The translations under genes were made by a program, and so were the position numbers. Below are positions 7,098 to 15,386 of a stretch of DNA of 64,000 nucleotides, one piece after another. Below the pieces are notes generated by a model. The model was not told the DNA's origin. It searched no databases and worked only from the letters and a program-made list of their open reading frames with translations. The stretch is taken from positions 472,934 through 536,933 of the forward strand of contig NZ_JAAOYO010000004.1 of assembly GCF_011759505.1 (NCBI RefSeq). Direction: 5' to 3'. How positions within the stretch are numbered: position 1 is the first letter of the stretch; each line of letters begins with the position of its first letter. This DNA comes from Curtobacterium salicis (lineage in GTDB: Bacteria > Actinomycetota > Actinomycetes > Actinomycetales > Microbacteriaceae).

Positions 7098-7960
7098 GCT
7101 TGAAGGTGATCACGTGGGTGCTGTACGAGGCGCCGGTGACGACGCAGTCGCACCTGCTCGTGCTGCTCGCCCTCGCGGACCGGGCGCACGACGACGGGTC
7201 GGCGGCGTACCCGGCTCGGGAGTGGATCGCAGATCGGGCCCGCTGCTCGGTGCGGAGTGTGGCGTCGCATCTGCGGGCGCTCGAGGACGCCGGGCTGATC
7301 CGGAAGGGCGACCAGGATCTGGTGTCGCACTTCCGTGCGGACCGTCGTCCAGTGGTCTACGACGTCGTCATGACGGCAGGCAAGTCCTGCACCCCGCCGG
7401 TTCACGACGTGCAATCTGACGCGCCACGGGGTGCGAGATCGCGTACTCACGACGTGCAACCTGTTGCACACAAACCGTCCCTCTTCTCCTTCGGAGAAGA
7501 ACCCGTCCAGAACCCGTCCATCGCGCGGGAGGACGACTGGTTCGAATTGGTCTGGACGGTGTGGCCGAAGCACGACAAGAAGAAGCCCGCTCGGGAGAAG
7601 TTCGTGCGGCTCGTGAGGTCGAAGGTGATCGGGCTCGAGGTGCTCGTCGCCGCGATCAGGGACCACGGGCAGGCGTACACGGCAGGCGGTTGGGACGAGC
7701 AGTTCGTGCCCGGGCTGCTGCCCTGGCTGAACCAGGAGCGGTGGAACGACCCGCTCCCGCGACCGCGTCATGGACGCATGCAGGAACGACAGGACGACAC
7801 CCTCGCGCTGATCGCGCGGATGGCTGAGGAGGACGCACGAGATGAACAAGCAGGAGACCGCCGCGCTGTTGGCATGGGCGCAGGGCATCGACAGCCGTCC
7901 GCTGACCGAGTTCTCGGCGCGGGCGTGGCACCAGCTGGTGGGCCACGTGCCGTTCGATGA
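7094..7960 (+). CDS. Winged-helix replication initiation protein (phage O-like)
   Basis: A 288-residue protein. Residues 1-95 form a winged helix of the phage replication-initiator type (LLVLLALADRAHDDGSAAYP, then WIADRARCSVRSVASHLRAL and EDAGLIRKG). A linker rich in Pro and Ser follows, then a second helical domain (DDWFELVWTVWPKHDKKKPA onward, about 150-235) as seen in helicase-recruiting proteins. DnaB lies two genes downstream, so origin recognition and helicase recruitment are the likely job. The last 40 codons overlap the next gene by 119 bases in another frame and look compositionally like shadow sequence. Confidence 0.75.
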   Translation: MSLKVITWVLYEAPVTTQSHLLVLLALADRAHDDGSAAYPAREWIADRARCSVRSVASHLRALEDAGLIRKGDQDLVSHFRADRRPVVYDVVMTAGKSCTPPVHDVQSDAPRGARSRTHDVQPVAHKPSLFSFGEEPVQNPSIAREDDWFELVWTVWPKHDKKKPAREKFVRLVRSKVIGLEVLVAAIRDHGQAYTAGGWDEQFVPGLLPWLNQERWNDPLPRPRHGRMQERQDDTLALIARMAEEDARDEQAGDRRAVGMGAGHRQPSADRVLGAGVAPAGGPRAVR

Positions 7961-8192
7961 GGCGCTGGCGGCGGTGCAGCAGCACTACCGCGAGGAGCAC
8001 CGGTGGATCATGCCGTCGGACGTCCTCGAGCGGTGTGCACCGGATCAGCCGCGGCTCGGCATCGACGCGACGGCCGAGCTGATGGCGGAGCAGAAGCAGG
8101 CGTGGTGTGAGGCGCACGGCGTGACCGTCGAGGAGTTCGACGAGCACGAGGGCGACACCGAGTGGATCGAGGCGGTGAGCCGCCGTGGATGA
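7842..8192 (+). CDS. Putative helicase-loader-like small protein
   Basis: A 116-residue helical protein: TAALLAWAQGIDSRPLTEFS, AWHQLVGHVPFDEALAAVQQ, HYREEHRWIMPSDVLERC. This pattern (a helical bundle ending with a W-I-MPSDV segment) is common in actinophage genes found immediately before dnaB and resembles replicative-helicase loaders without an ATPase domain. ATG at 7842 lies well inside the previous gene. The stop at 8192 overlaps the GTG of dnaB by eight bases. Loader function is inferred from position. Confidence 0.65.
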   Translation: MNKQETAALLAWAQGIDSRPLTEFSARAWHQLVGHVPFDEALAAVQQHYREEHRWIMPSDVLERCAPDQPRLGIDATAELMAEQKQAWCEAHGVTVEEFDEHEGDTEWIEAVSRRG

Positions 8193-9492
8193 CGTGCAGC
8201 AGTTCGACCAGGTCGCGGAGCAGACCGTCGTCGGTGCGATGCTCCTCGACCGGGACGCCATCTGGACCGCCCTCGACGTCCTGACGCCGGCGGACTTCTA
8301 CAGCCCGAAGCACGAGCACATCGCCCGCGCCGCGGCGTCCCTCGCGGAGCGTGACGAGCCGTCGGACACGATCGCGGTGATCAACGAGCTGCAGCAGAAG
8401 GGCCTCATCGGCAACGTCGGCGGGGACGCGTACCTGTTCCAGCTGACGTCGATGGTCGCGACGACGGCGAACGTCGGCTACCACGCCGACATCGTCCGGC
8501 AGAAGGCGATCCGCCGGCGTCTCGCGCAGGCCGGTCTGCAGATCACGCAGATGGGGTCCGCGACCGAGGGTGACCCGATGAAGCTCGTCGACGAGGCGCA
8601 GCAGGCGCTCGAGTTGGTGGCGAAGAACACGCGCGTCGCCGTGCACCCGGTCGGGGACACGATCGACGCGACGATCGCCCGGCTGGCGGAGAAGCCGGAG
8701 TTCATGTCGACGGGGTTCGAGTCCCTCGACAAGCTGATCGGCGGCCTCGCCGGCGGGAACCTCGTCGTCATCGGCGCCCGTCCCGGTGAGGGGAAGACGA
8801 TCTTCGGGATGAACCTGGCGACGATGCTCGCCCGCCGCGGCATGGTCGTGTACGTCTCGCTCGAGATGTCGGAGGACGAGCTGCAGTTGCGCCTCATCGC
8901 GCAGTTCGGCGAGGTCCACATGAAGTCGCTGCGGAACCACGCGCTGAACGACGAGCAGCGGAAGCGGGTCGCGATCGCCAGGCAGAAGATGCAGGGCGCG
9001 CCGATCTTCATCGACGACCGGTCGACGACGCTCGCGGAGATGCGGGCGTTCATCCGGTCGGTGTCGCGACGCGGGCCGCTTGCGGGCGTCGTCGTGGACT
9101 ACCTGCAGCTGTTCGAGGGCGGCGACCCGAAGCAGTCTCGGCAGGAGTTCGTCGGGTCGATGTCGCGGCAGCTGAAGCTCCTCGCTAAGCAGCTCGGCGT
9201 GCCGGTGATCGCCCTGTCGCAGCTGAGCCGGCAGGTGGAGGGCCGGAAGTCGCGGGTGCCGATGCTGTCGGACCTGCGTGAGTCGGGGTCGATCGAGCAG
9301 GACGCGGACGTGGTGCTGCTGCTGTCGTACGACCGGAAGACGCCGGCGGATCTGACGGTCGCGGTGGCGAAGAACCGGCATGGGGAGAACGGGGAGGTGT
9401 CGTTGATCTGGCAGGGCCAGTTCGCGCGCCTCAGGGACAGGGGTTGGTCGCCGCACGGTGCGGTGCCACTTGACGGAGCGGAGGCCGCCTGA
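8185..9492 (+). CDS. dnaB: Replicative DNA helicase DnaB
   Basis: A 435-residue protein of normal DnaB length. The N-terminal domain (about 8-110) is followed by the RecA-like ATPase with Walker A GARPGEGKT at 197-205, the VVYVSLEMSEDEL segment, Walker B GVVVDYLQL near 300, the ALSQLSR and SDLRESGSIEQDADV motifs, and the final AKNRHGENG. It unwinds DNA at the phage fork as a hexamer. GTG at 8185 overlaps the loader-like gene. There is no primase domain, so the phage presumably borrows the host DnaG. Confidence 0.95.
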   Translation: MDDVQQFDQVAEQTVVGAMLLDRDAIWTALDVLTPADFYSPKHEHIARAAASLAERDEPSDTIAVINELQQKGLIGNVGGDAYLFQLTSMVATTANVGYHADIVRQKAIRRRLAQAGLQITQMGSATEGDPMKLVDEAQQALELVAKNTRVAVHPVGDTIDATIARLAEKPEFMSTGFESLDKLIGGLAGGNLVVIGARPGEGKTIFGMNLATMLARRGMVVYVSLEMSEDELQLRLIAQFGEVHMKSLRNHALNDEQRKRVAIARQKMQGAPIFIDDRSTTLAEMRAFIRSVSRRGPLAGVVVDYLQLFEGGDPKQSRQEFVGSMSRQLKLLAKQLGVPVIALSQLSRQVEGRKSRVPMLSDLRESGSIEQDADVVLLLSYDRKTPADLTVAVAKNRHGENGEVSLIWQGQFARLRDRGWSPHGAVPLDGAEAA

Positions 9493-9824
9493 TGGCGACG
9501 AAGAAGACGATCACGAAGACGACCACCGAGGTCAGGAACGTGTTCACGGTGATGACGGACCTCGGAGACCAGCACGTCTCTCGGCGCTTCGAAGGGGCAT
9601 GGGCCAGTAGCGAGCGTGACCTCGAGGACCCCAACGTCGTCGGGCGATCGATCGACCAGCAGTTCGCTGAGCTCTGCCAGGAGTGGGGGCTGGGCCACCA
9701 GACAGCGCTGAGCGTGTTCCAGATCGAGAAGCGGACGACGCACTACGTCCAGGAGGTCGACATCGAAGCGACCGAGATGAGCAGGCGCGTCGTCGAGACA
9801 GGCGCTACGGACGGGAGCGACTGA
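9492..9824 (+). CDS. Phage protein of unknown function (110 aa)
   Basis: A 110-residue protein with a lysine/threonine-rich N-terminus (KKTITKTTTEVRN) and a mixed alpha/beta remainder. ATG at 9492 shares a base with the DnaB stop, and its stop shares a base with the next ATG. No motif recognised. Confidence 0.55.
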   Translation: MATKKTITKTTTEVRNVFTVMTDLGDQHVSRRFEGAWASSERDLEDPNVVGRSIDQQFAELCQEWGLGHQTALSVFQIEKRTTHYVQEVDIEATEMSRRVVETGATDGSD

Positions 9825-10030
9825 TGGGCGTCACGAGGACGAGAACCGAGACCATCGCCGACGCGTGGGCTGACGACTTCGGCGGCGTGTCCGTCGAGGT
9901 CCGCGGCACGCAGGCGCAGCTCGAGATCGCGGAGGCAGCCCAGCTCCGCGACGAGCTGGACGAAGCAATCAGCGCGGCACTGGCTTGCCGCATCGAGAAG
10001 GCCGCCCCGGCGGCAGAGACGGAGAACTGA
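9824..10030 (+). CDS. Small phage protein, unknown (68 aa)
   Basis: A 68-residue acidic, helical protein ([20 protein letters not shown]) starting at ATG 9824 (TGATG overlap) and ending one base before the SSB start. Translation coupling to DnaB and SSB supports a real gene. No known domain. Confidence 0.55.
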   Translation: MGVTRTRTETIADAWADDFGGVSVEVRGTQAQLEIAEAAQLRDELDEAISAALACRIEKAAPAAETEN

Positions 10031-10031
10031 G

Positions 10032-10517
10032 ATGGCTGGCGAAACGATCATCACCGTGGTGGGGAACCTCACCGCAGACCCCGAGCTCCGGTACACGCAG
10101 AACGGTAAGGCCGTCGCGAACTTCACGATCGCGTCCACGCCGCGGACGTTCGACCGGCAGGCGAACGAGTGGAAGGACGGCGACGCGCTGTTCCTCCGGT
10201 CCAGCGTCTGGGGCGAGTTCGCCGAGCACGTGTCCGGGTCGCTGACGAAGGGCAGCCGCGTCATCGTCCAGGGCCGTCTCCGTCAGCGGTCGTACCAGGA
10301 CCGCGAGGGCAACCAGCGCACGAGCATCGAGCTCGAGGTCGACGAGATCGGCCCGTCCCTCCGGTACGCCACCGCAGCGGTCACACGGGCCACCAGCGGC
10401 CGAACGGGAGGCCAGGCGGCTGACAACCCGTCCTGGGCTCCGCAGGGCGCTCAGCAGCCGCAGGCGGACACGTGGACGCAGCCCGGCGGCACGTACGACG
10501 ACGAGACCCCGTTCTGA
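10032..10517 (+). CDS. ssb: Single-stranded DNA-binding protein
   Basis: A 161-residue protein. The OB fold occupies residues 1-110: [20 protein letters not shown], the FTIAS strand, a [14 protein letters not shown] segment and [17 protein letters not shown] flexible Pro/Gln-rich linker follows, and the acidic tip DDETPF matches the conserved DDD-PF tail that recruits repair and replication proteins. It is placed between DnaB and the late genes, as in other phages with Bet-type recombination. Confidence 0.95.
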   Translation: MAGETIITVVGNLTADPELRYTQNGKAVANFTIASTPRTFDRQANEWKDGDALFLRSSVWGEFAEHVSGSLTKGSRVIVQGRLRQRSYQDREGNQRTSIELEVDEIGPSLRYATAAVTRATSGRTGGQAADNPSWAPQGAQQPQADTWTQPGGTYDDETPF

Positions 10518-10837
10518 TGGGAATCACGGCTCAGCGCGTCCCGAGTGAGCTCGAGCGGCGTGTGCTGTACAAGCTCAGCGAGCCCGTCACGACTGACGAG
10601 ATGCCCGACCCGTTTACGCACGTCGTGGTCAGCCTCGGCAGCCTCGGTGACACGTGTGCGTTCCCCGCAAGCGCCAGTGGGGCGATCCTCGACTTCTTCG
10701 GCTTCGGCTTCGCGGACGGCCCGAACCGGTGGCTGACCGACGGGGAGCTCGACGACTACGTCGAGCATTGCATCCAGCAGCACGAGAAGGACGGCGGGGC
10801 AGGCACGACCGACTACGAGAGCAGGAGCAACGCATGA
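10517..10837 (+). CDS. Phage protein of unknown function (106 aa)
   Basis: A 106-residue protein starting at ATG 10517 (TGATG overlap with ssb). The central FGFGFADGPNRWLTDGELDD segment and a helical HCIQQHEKDGG region show no recognised fold. It overlaps the next gene by four bases. Confidence 0.55.
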   Translation: MGITAQRVPSELERRVLYKLSEPVTTDEMPDPFTHVVVSLGSLGDTCAFPASASGAILDFFGFGFADGPNRWLTDGELDDYVEHCIQQHEKDGGAGTTDYESRSNA

Positions 10838-11490
10838 CCGACACCCTCGAGCTCGACGACGAGACCGCCCTCGCCCTCGCCGCCGCACGAGCACGCCGCA
10901 CCCTCAACGACGCACCGGGCCTCATCGCGTACGCCCGCAGCCTCGCCGTCCCCTCCCTCGGCGTCATGAGCGACGGCATGCCCCGGGCCACGTCGAAGGA
11001 GGCGCCGCTCCCGTTCCGCGCTGACGCGATCGACGACACCGACGACGCGTACGCCCGCATCGTGCAGTGGGTGACGAACTGGGCCGACCGCCTCCAGGTC
11101 AACCCACCCGCGACCGTCGTCGTCGTGTGGAAGCGCGACGGGCAGGAGCAAGGCTTCCGCGCCGAAGCCACCCCGGCCGGCGCCGGGCAGCTGGTGCAGA
11201 TCCTCGTCACCTGGCTGCTCATCCGGTGGGACGCGATCCTCACCGACAGCGCCGGACCCGTGTTCATCGACGACGTGAACGACATCTTCCGAGCCCTGTC
11301 CGGCAAGTACCCGCGAGCACCACGACGACCCCGCGACGTCCACGCCCGCCAGTGCCCGGTCTGCGGAGAGCACGCCATCGGCGCGGTGTGGCACTCCGAA
11401 GACGTCCACGACGTCGCCGTGCAGTGCGAGGCGTGCACGTACGAGGTCCCGACGAAGACGTACCGGCAGGTCCTGGACTGGATCGGATGA
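10834..11490 (+). CDS. Phage protein with C-terminal zinc ribbon
   Basis: A 218-residue protein. The N-terminal 150 residues are helical, and the segment DDAYARIVQWVTNWADRL is typical of a small actinophage family of unknown role. Residues 170-205 carry CPVCGEH and CEACTYEVPT, two Cys pairs spaced like a zinc ribbon. ATG at 10834 overlaps the preceding stop. It is followed by a small helix-turn-helix gene; together they close the early operon. Confidence 0.6.
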   Translation: MTDTLELDDETALALAAARARRTLNDAPGLIAYARSLAVPSLGVMSDGMPRATSKEAPLPFRADAIDDTDDAYARIVQWVTNWADRLQVNPPATVVVVWKRDGQEQGFRAEATPAGAGQLVQILVTWLLIRWDAILTDSAGPVFIDDVNDIFRALSGKYPRAPRRPRDVHARQCPVCGEHAIGAVWHSEDVHDVAVQCEACTYEVPTKTYRQVLDWIG

Positions 11491-11681
11491 CGGCGGAGAT
11501 CCTCACCCTCGACGCGGCAGCGAAGCGGATCCGCCGCAGCAAGCGGACCATCAAGCAGTGGGCCACCAACGGGATGGACACGGTGCTCTACCAGGGACGC
11601 CGGTACGTCCGCCTCGACGTCCTCGTGCAGTACGCGGCAGAGCACGGACGACGGCGAGGACGGGCCCGCGACTCGCCGTAA
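11487..11681 (+). CDS. Small helix-turn-helix protein
   Basis: A 64-residue protein with an excisionase/MerR-like helix-turn-helix (LDAAAKRIRRSKRTIKQWAT) and a basic wing (LYQGRRYVRLDVLVQYAAEH). It is the last gene of the early operon and lies just before a non-coding gap with a palindrome, so it could be a regulator acting there. ATG at 11487 overlaps the previous stop. Confidence 0.65.
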   Translation: MTAEILTLDAAAKRIRRSKRTIKQWATNGMDTVLYQGRRYVRLDVLVQYAAEHGRRRGRARDSP

Positions 11682-12014
11682 ACCTGAACTGCCCTCCCAG
11701 TGTGTACACTGGCGCTAGCGAACCTCCACGCCGGGTCACCGGAACGGAGCAACCGAAGGCCCTCACCATCATGGTGGGGGCCTTCGTCGTACCCCCGGTG
11801 AGGCGTCGTTGCCCCGGGCCACGGGGCTGATCCGCCCGGCCGTCGGTGGCGAACGGATCCCGGGCCGGTGTTCTTGAGGGAGACGCCGGCCCATGACTTC
11901 GGCGGGGACGTCAACGCGGCCGCGCTGACCGCGAAGGACCGCCACAATCCGGACTGACCTGTCACCCCGGAGCGGTACCTGCGTCCCCGCCGTCCACCCT
12001 GTGAGGAGCAGCCG
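11682..12014 (+). other. Non-coding gap with palindromic -10 region and stem-loop; possible small RNA
   Basis: A 333-base stretch without a convincing gene. CCAGTGT and ACACTGG (11697-11703 and 11706-11712) form an inverted repeat that contains TACACT (11705-11710), a good -10 box. About 45 bases on, positions 11755-11767 pair with 11773-11785 (GAAGGCCCTCACC against GGTGGGGGCCTTC, one G-U). A transcript of about 70 bases ending in this hairpin would be a phage small RNA or a leader. A 29-codon frame at 11868-11957 (GTG start) reads like a protein C-terminus and may be a gene remnant. Confidence 0.4.
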
Positions 12015-12302
12015 ATGCCTCGAGGTGGAAGCCGCCGGCACACGGAGATGCGCGCCGAGGAGAAGACCCGGTGGCGCGCCGTCAACGCCCCCTGCTCCCT
12101 CTGCGGTCAGGCGACCATCGACTGGGACGCACCAGCGAACACGCCGGACGCCCTCGAGGTGGACCACACCCTGCCGGTGAAGACGCACCCGCACCTCGAG
12201 TTCGAGCCGTCGAACCGGAAGCCGTCGCATCACCGCTGCAACCGCGCGAAGGGCGCCGGCGCTGCAGCCCCCGGCATCGGCGTCACATCGGAGGCATGGT
12301 GA
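12015..12302 (+). CDS. HNH endonuclease (packaging-associated)
   Basis: A 95-residue protein with a complete HNH motif: CSLCG (knuckle), LEVDHTLPV (first His), the NRKPSHHRCNRAKG segment with the central Asn, the last His and the second Cys pair. ATG at 12015 follows GAGGAG. Small HNH proteins next to terminase genes are needed by several HK97-type phages to cut DNA at the cos site together with the terminase; the location shortly before the terminase pair fits that role. Confidence 0.88.
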   Translation: MPRGGSRRHTEMRAEEKTRWRAVNAPCSLCGQATIDWDAPANTPDALEVDHTLPVKTHPHLEFEPSNRKPSHHRCNRAKGAGAAAPGIGVTSEAW

Positions 12303-12520
12303 TCAGGCAGTGGCTCGTGCGGCGCCGAGAGCAGGCGCTCGAAGAACTCGGCGAGGTGCTTCGCGCGCAGGATGAGAACCAAGCCGGGTACCTGGCTGGA
12401 GGCGACCGAAACCTGCTCGTCGCGCAGGTGGAGGCCATGTTCGAGGAACCGGGTGCTCGGCGCCGGCTACACCGCGCAGACCGCGCGCTCGATCTCTGGA
12501 CGCTCGGCGGGCGCTGGTGA
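12296..12520 (+). CDS. Small helical phage protein, unknown (74 aa)
   Basis: A 74-residue charged helical protein (REQALEELGEVLRAQDENQA). ATG at 12296 overlaps the HNH stop, and its own stop overlaps the next GTG, which supports translation. No domain recognised. Confidence 0.5.
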   Translation: MVIRQWLVRRREQALEELGEVLRAQDENQAGYLAGGDRNLLVAQVEAMFEEPGARRRLHRADRALDLWTLGGRW

Positions 12521-12819
12521 TCTGCCACACCCCCGACTGCCCGGCATCACAGTCGGTAGACGAGTTCGGTCGGAGGCCCAGCGTGGAGCACGGTCCGATC
12601 ACCCACTCCGTCCTCGGCACCACCGGACACCACCTCCTGAACCGGCACACCCGCGGCGAACTGCCCGACCACCTGCACACGTGGACACCGGCCGCTCTCG
12701 ACCGGGCACACGCCGACCTGACCGCCGAGATCGACCGCACCACCCGGTACCTCGCGGCTCTCATCGACACCCGGTACACGGTCATCACCCACGGGGTGGA
12801 CGGTGTGCACCCACGGTGA
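12517..12819 (+). CDS. Phage protein of unknown function (100 aa)
   Basis: A 100-residue protein starting CHTPDCP (one possible zinc knuckle) and ending with a helical segment (DRAHADLTAEIDRTTRYLAA). GTG at 12517 overlaps the previous stop. No family known to me. Confidence 0.5.
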   Translation: MICHTPDCPASQSVDEFGRRPSVEHGPITHSVLGTTGHHLLNRHTRGELPDHLHTWTPAALDRAHADLTAEIDRTTRYLAALIDTRYTVITHGVDGVHPR

Positions 12820-12988
12820 CCGGGAAGCGTGCACCTGCCACCGCACCAGGACGAACCGTTGGCCGATCGCGGCCAACACCACTGACCACCTGCACGGCGA
12901 GGACGTAACCGACGCAGTCGGCTTCGGGGGCACCGCCAAGGCTTTCGACCGGGGACGGCATCCCGGCCGCCGTGCAGGCCAGACCTGA
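12803..12988 (+). CDS. Possible small Cys/His-rich protein (61 aa)
   Basis: GTG at 12803 opens a 61-codon frame that overlaps the previous gene by 17 bases. Its N-terminus (CTHGDREACTCHRTRT) has three Cys and two His close together, a plausible metal knuckle, and the rest is hydrophilic. No ribosome site is clear. It could equally be chance open frame; it is listed because it would otherwise leave a 190-base gap. Confidence 0.3.
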   Translation: MCTHGDREACTCHRTRTNRWPIAANTTDHLHGEDVTDAVGFGGTAKAFDRGRHPGRRAGQT

Positions 12989-13007
12989 GCAATGAGAGGA
13001 TCCCCGC

Positions 13008-13208
13008 ATGGGAACGAAGCAGATGCTCGCGAAGTACCTCGCAGTGCGATCGCCGACTCGCCCTCACACCCACACGCGAAGTGAACGAGCCGTCGACGCC
13101 GCACTCCGAGTTCTGGAGAGCCCCCTACACGCAGCCACCGCGCTCTGGCGCCCCGCTGTGGTCATAGCAGCCACCAGCACGCTCGTAGCCGTCCTCCTGA
13201 CCCGCTGA
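13008..13208 (+). CDS. Small tail-anchored membrane protein (66 aa)
   Basis: A 66-residue protein with a basic N-terminal part and a C-terminal hydrophobic helix (AVVIAATSTLVAVLLT). ATG at 13008 follows GAGAGGA by about 10 bases. Position just before the packaging genes gives no clue to function; it is not an obvious holin because the lysis genes are at 29-31 kb. Confidence 0.45.
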   Translation: MGTKQMLAKYLAVRSPTRPHTHTRSERAVDAALRVLESPLHAATALWRPAVVIAATSTLVAVLLTR

Positions 13209-13292
13209 GGGGTAGGGGCGGTCAGATCGCCACGACCCCGAGCACGGGCCCAACCGCCGGGAGTGATCTTCCCCATCCGGGGTTGGGGTTCT

Positions 13293-13336
13293 CGTGACAT
13301 CACGTCACGCGTCACGCGCACGAGGAGGTGTCACGC
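13293..13336. promoter_or_regulatory. GTCACGC repeat cluster before the terminase genes (late control site or cos region)
   Basis: GTCACGC occurs three times in the same orientation (13304-13310, 13311-13317, 13330-13336), and CGTGAC at 13293-13298 is inverted to them. AGGAGG at 13323-13328 is the ribosome site of the small terminase. The 127-base gap (13209-13336) is the longest between early and late modules, where HK97-type phages place cos and the late promoter. Confidence 0.4.
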
Positions 13337-13789
13337 ATGGTCTCGGATGAGGTGAAGCGGGCGGCTGCTCGTGAGCGGGCGCGGAAGTACCGGGCGCGGA
13401 AGCGTGAGTCGGAGGGATCGGCACGTCCTGAGCGGCGTGACGTTCAGCCGGGCAGGGTGATGCGCGATGCGGTGGACCGGTCGCTGGCGGCGATGAAGTG
13501 GTTGACGCCGTCGGATGACGGTGCGGTGTCGCAGGCTCGGCTGCTGGCTGAGCAGGTGGACGTGCTGACGGCGGAGGGCGCGACGACGAAGCTGCTGGCT
13601 GCGCATCGTGCGCTGTCGTCGGTGTTGGGGGCGCTGGCGGGAACGCCGACGATGCGTCTGCAGCATGAGCTCCGGTCGCTGCGTGCGGCGGGGCGGACGG
13701 ACGAGGAGCCCGATGAGCGCGACGACGAGCAAGAGCGCCCGGACAGCGTCACGGCCATCCCGCGGCCGGCAGCCCGCCGTCCGGCGTAA
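13337..13789 (+). CDS. terS: Terminase small subunit
   Basis: A 150-residue protein with a basic N-terminus (KRAAARERARKYRARKRE) and a helical middle containing the MKWLTPSDDGAVSQARLLAE segment common in actinophage small terminases that recognise the packaging site. ATG at 13337 has AGGAGG 8 bases upstream; a GTG nine bases earlier overlaps that ribosome site and is rejected. Its last 77 bases overlap the large subunit gene in another frame. Confidence 0.75.
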   Translation: MVSDEVKRAAARERARKYRARKRESEGSARPERRDVQPGRVMRDAVDRSLAAMKWLTPSDDGAVSQARLLAEQVDVLTAEGATTKLLAAHRALSSVLGALAGTPTMRLQHELRSLRAAGRTDEEPDERDDEQERPDSVTAIPRPAARRPA

Positions 13790-15371
13790 GCGGTTCGGGT
13801 CGGTCACGCCGCGCATCTGGACGCGGCCGCTGCGGAAGCTGACGCCGGAGACGTCGCTCGGCTTCGACGCTGTCGCGTTCGCGGACTGGGTGCGCGACCG
13901 GCTCGAGCAGATCGCGGCGGCGGACCCCGATCAGGCGGATGTCCTCGAGATCGTGCCGCGGCTGCTCGAGTGGCAGCGGTGGCTGCTGATCCACGCGCTC
14001 GAGCTGCTGCCGGGCCCGGAGCTGATCTTCCGGTTCCGCACGGTCCTGCTGCTGGTGAGCCGCCAGAACGGCAAGACCGTGATCCTGATCTACCTGCTGC
14101 TGTGGCGGCTGTTCCAGGACGGCGCTCGCACGATCGTCGGGACGGCGCAGTCGCTCGACATCGCCGAGGAGGCGTGGGACGCGGTCCGCCAGGTGGCGGA
14201 GGCGATCCCGGAGCTGTCCGACGACGTGAAGAAGATCCGCACGGCGAACGGCCGGCAGGCGATCATCCTCGACACGAACCAGCGGTACAAGATCGCGGCG
14301 GCGAACCGTCGCGGCGGCCGCGGCCTGTCTGGCGACTGCGTCGTCCTCGACGAGCTCCGTGAGCACCAGTCGTGGGATGCATGGTCGTCGGTGTCGAAGA
14401 CGACGCTCGCCCGGCAGCGTGCACAGGTGTGGGGCGTGTCCAGCGCGGGCAACGCGACGTCGCTGGTGCTCCGGCATCTGCGGAAGGTGGCGCTCGCCGC
14501 ACTCGGCATCGACGAGATGCGTGACGCAGCAGAGGCCGCGGCTGACATCGACGATGACCTGCTGGACGACTCGGCGCTCGGCATCTTCGAGTGGTCGGCG
14601 GCGCCGGACGCCGATGTGCGCGACCGTGACGCGTGGGCGCAGGCGAACCCGTCCATGGGGCACACGATCACCGAGGCGGCGATCGCTGCCGCTCTCGCCA
14701 CGGACCCGGAGCACGTGTTCCTCACCGAGGTGATGTGCCGGTTCGTGAACACGGCCGCAGCGGGCCCCTTCCCAAACCGCTCGTGGGAAGCCATCCGCGT
14801 GGAGCGCGTCGAACGCGATGCCGCCCGCACGGCCACGTACTGCGTTGACGTCTCGCATGACCGCACCTGGTCGTCGATCGTCGTCGCGTTCTGGGACACC
14901 GTCGGCCGCCGCCGCGTCGAGCTCGTCGCTCGAGCGCCCGGCACCGAGTGGGTCATCCCGTGGCTCCTCAGTCCGGACCGCAAGATCCAGCCCGAGCACG
15001 TGACGCTGCAGACCCGCGGCGCCCCGGTGTCCTCGCTCGTTGACGACTTCGCTCGCGCTGGCATCGAACTCGTCGAGTGGCAGGGCCCCGACCTTGCTCG
15101 GGCGTCGGGCGTCACGTTCGATGCTGTCCGCCGCGCGGTCGACGAGGACGACCCGCAGGTGGTCCTCACGCACGGGAACCAGCCGCCGCTGGACATCGCG
15201 GCGACGACCGCGGTCATCAAGCCGCTCGGTGACGGCTGGGTCATCGACCGGCAGAAGTCGCCGGAGGACGCCGCTCCGCTCGTCGCGGCGCTTGGAGCGC
15301 TGTGGCTGCTCAACACCAACCCCACGATCGTGCGCTCGGCCTACGAGGACGAGGGCGCGTTCGTGCTCTGA
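13713..15371 (+). CDS. terL: Terminase large subunit
   Basis: A 552-residue protein with the ATPase Walker A VSRQNGKT ending near residue 122, Walker B CVVLDE with D213 and E214, and a C-terminal RNase H-like nuclease beginning YCVDVSHDRTWSSIVVA (first acidic residue near 380). It powers DNA packaging into the prohead and cuts the concatemer. ATG at 13713 follows GAGGAG and lies within the small subunit gene, so the two are translationally linked. Confidence 0.95.
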   Translation: MSATTSKSARTASRPSRGRQPAVRRKRFGSVTPRIWTRPLRKLTPETSLGFDAVAFADWVRDRLEQIAAADPDQADVLEIVPRLLEWQRWLLIHALELLPGPELIFRFRTVLLLVSRQNGKTVILIYLLLWRLFQDGARTIVGTAQSLDIAEEAWDAVRQVAEAIPELSDDVKKIRTANGRQAIILDTNQRYKIAAANRRGGRGLSGDCVVLDELREHQSWDAWSSVSKTTLARQRAQVWGVSSAGNATSLVLRHLRKVALAALGIDEMRDAAEAAADIDDDLLDDSALGIFEWSAAPDADVRDRDAWAQANPSMGHTITEAAIAAALATDPEHVFLTEVMCRFVNTAAAGPFPNRSWEAIRVERVERDAARTATYCVDVSHDRTWSSIVVAFWDTVGRRRVELVARAPGTEWVIPWLLSPDRKIQPEHVTLQTRGAPVSSLVDDFARAGIELVEWQGPDLARASGVTFDAVRRAVDEDDPQVVLTHGNQPPLDIAATTAVIKPLGDGWVIDRQKSPEDAAPLVAALGALWLLNTNPTIVRSAYEDEGAFVL

Positions 15372-15386
15372 CACATGGAGGTCGCC

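Noticed and set aside
11868..11957. 29-codon frame reading like a protein C-terminus
   Set aside because: No ribosome site and no upstream continuation in frame; too short to call, kept only as a possible remnant.
13328..13336. GTG start three codons before the small terminase ATG
   Set aside because: It overlaps the AGGAGG ribosome site itself, leaving no spacer.
15375..15386. ATG four codons before the portal start
   Set aside because: The GGAGG that would serve the GTG at 15387 lies inside this extension, and no ribosome site precedes the ATG.
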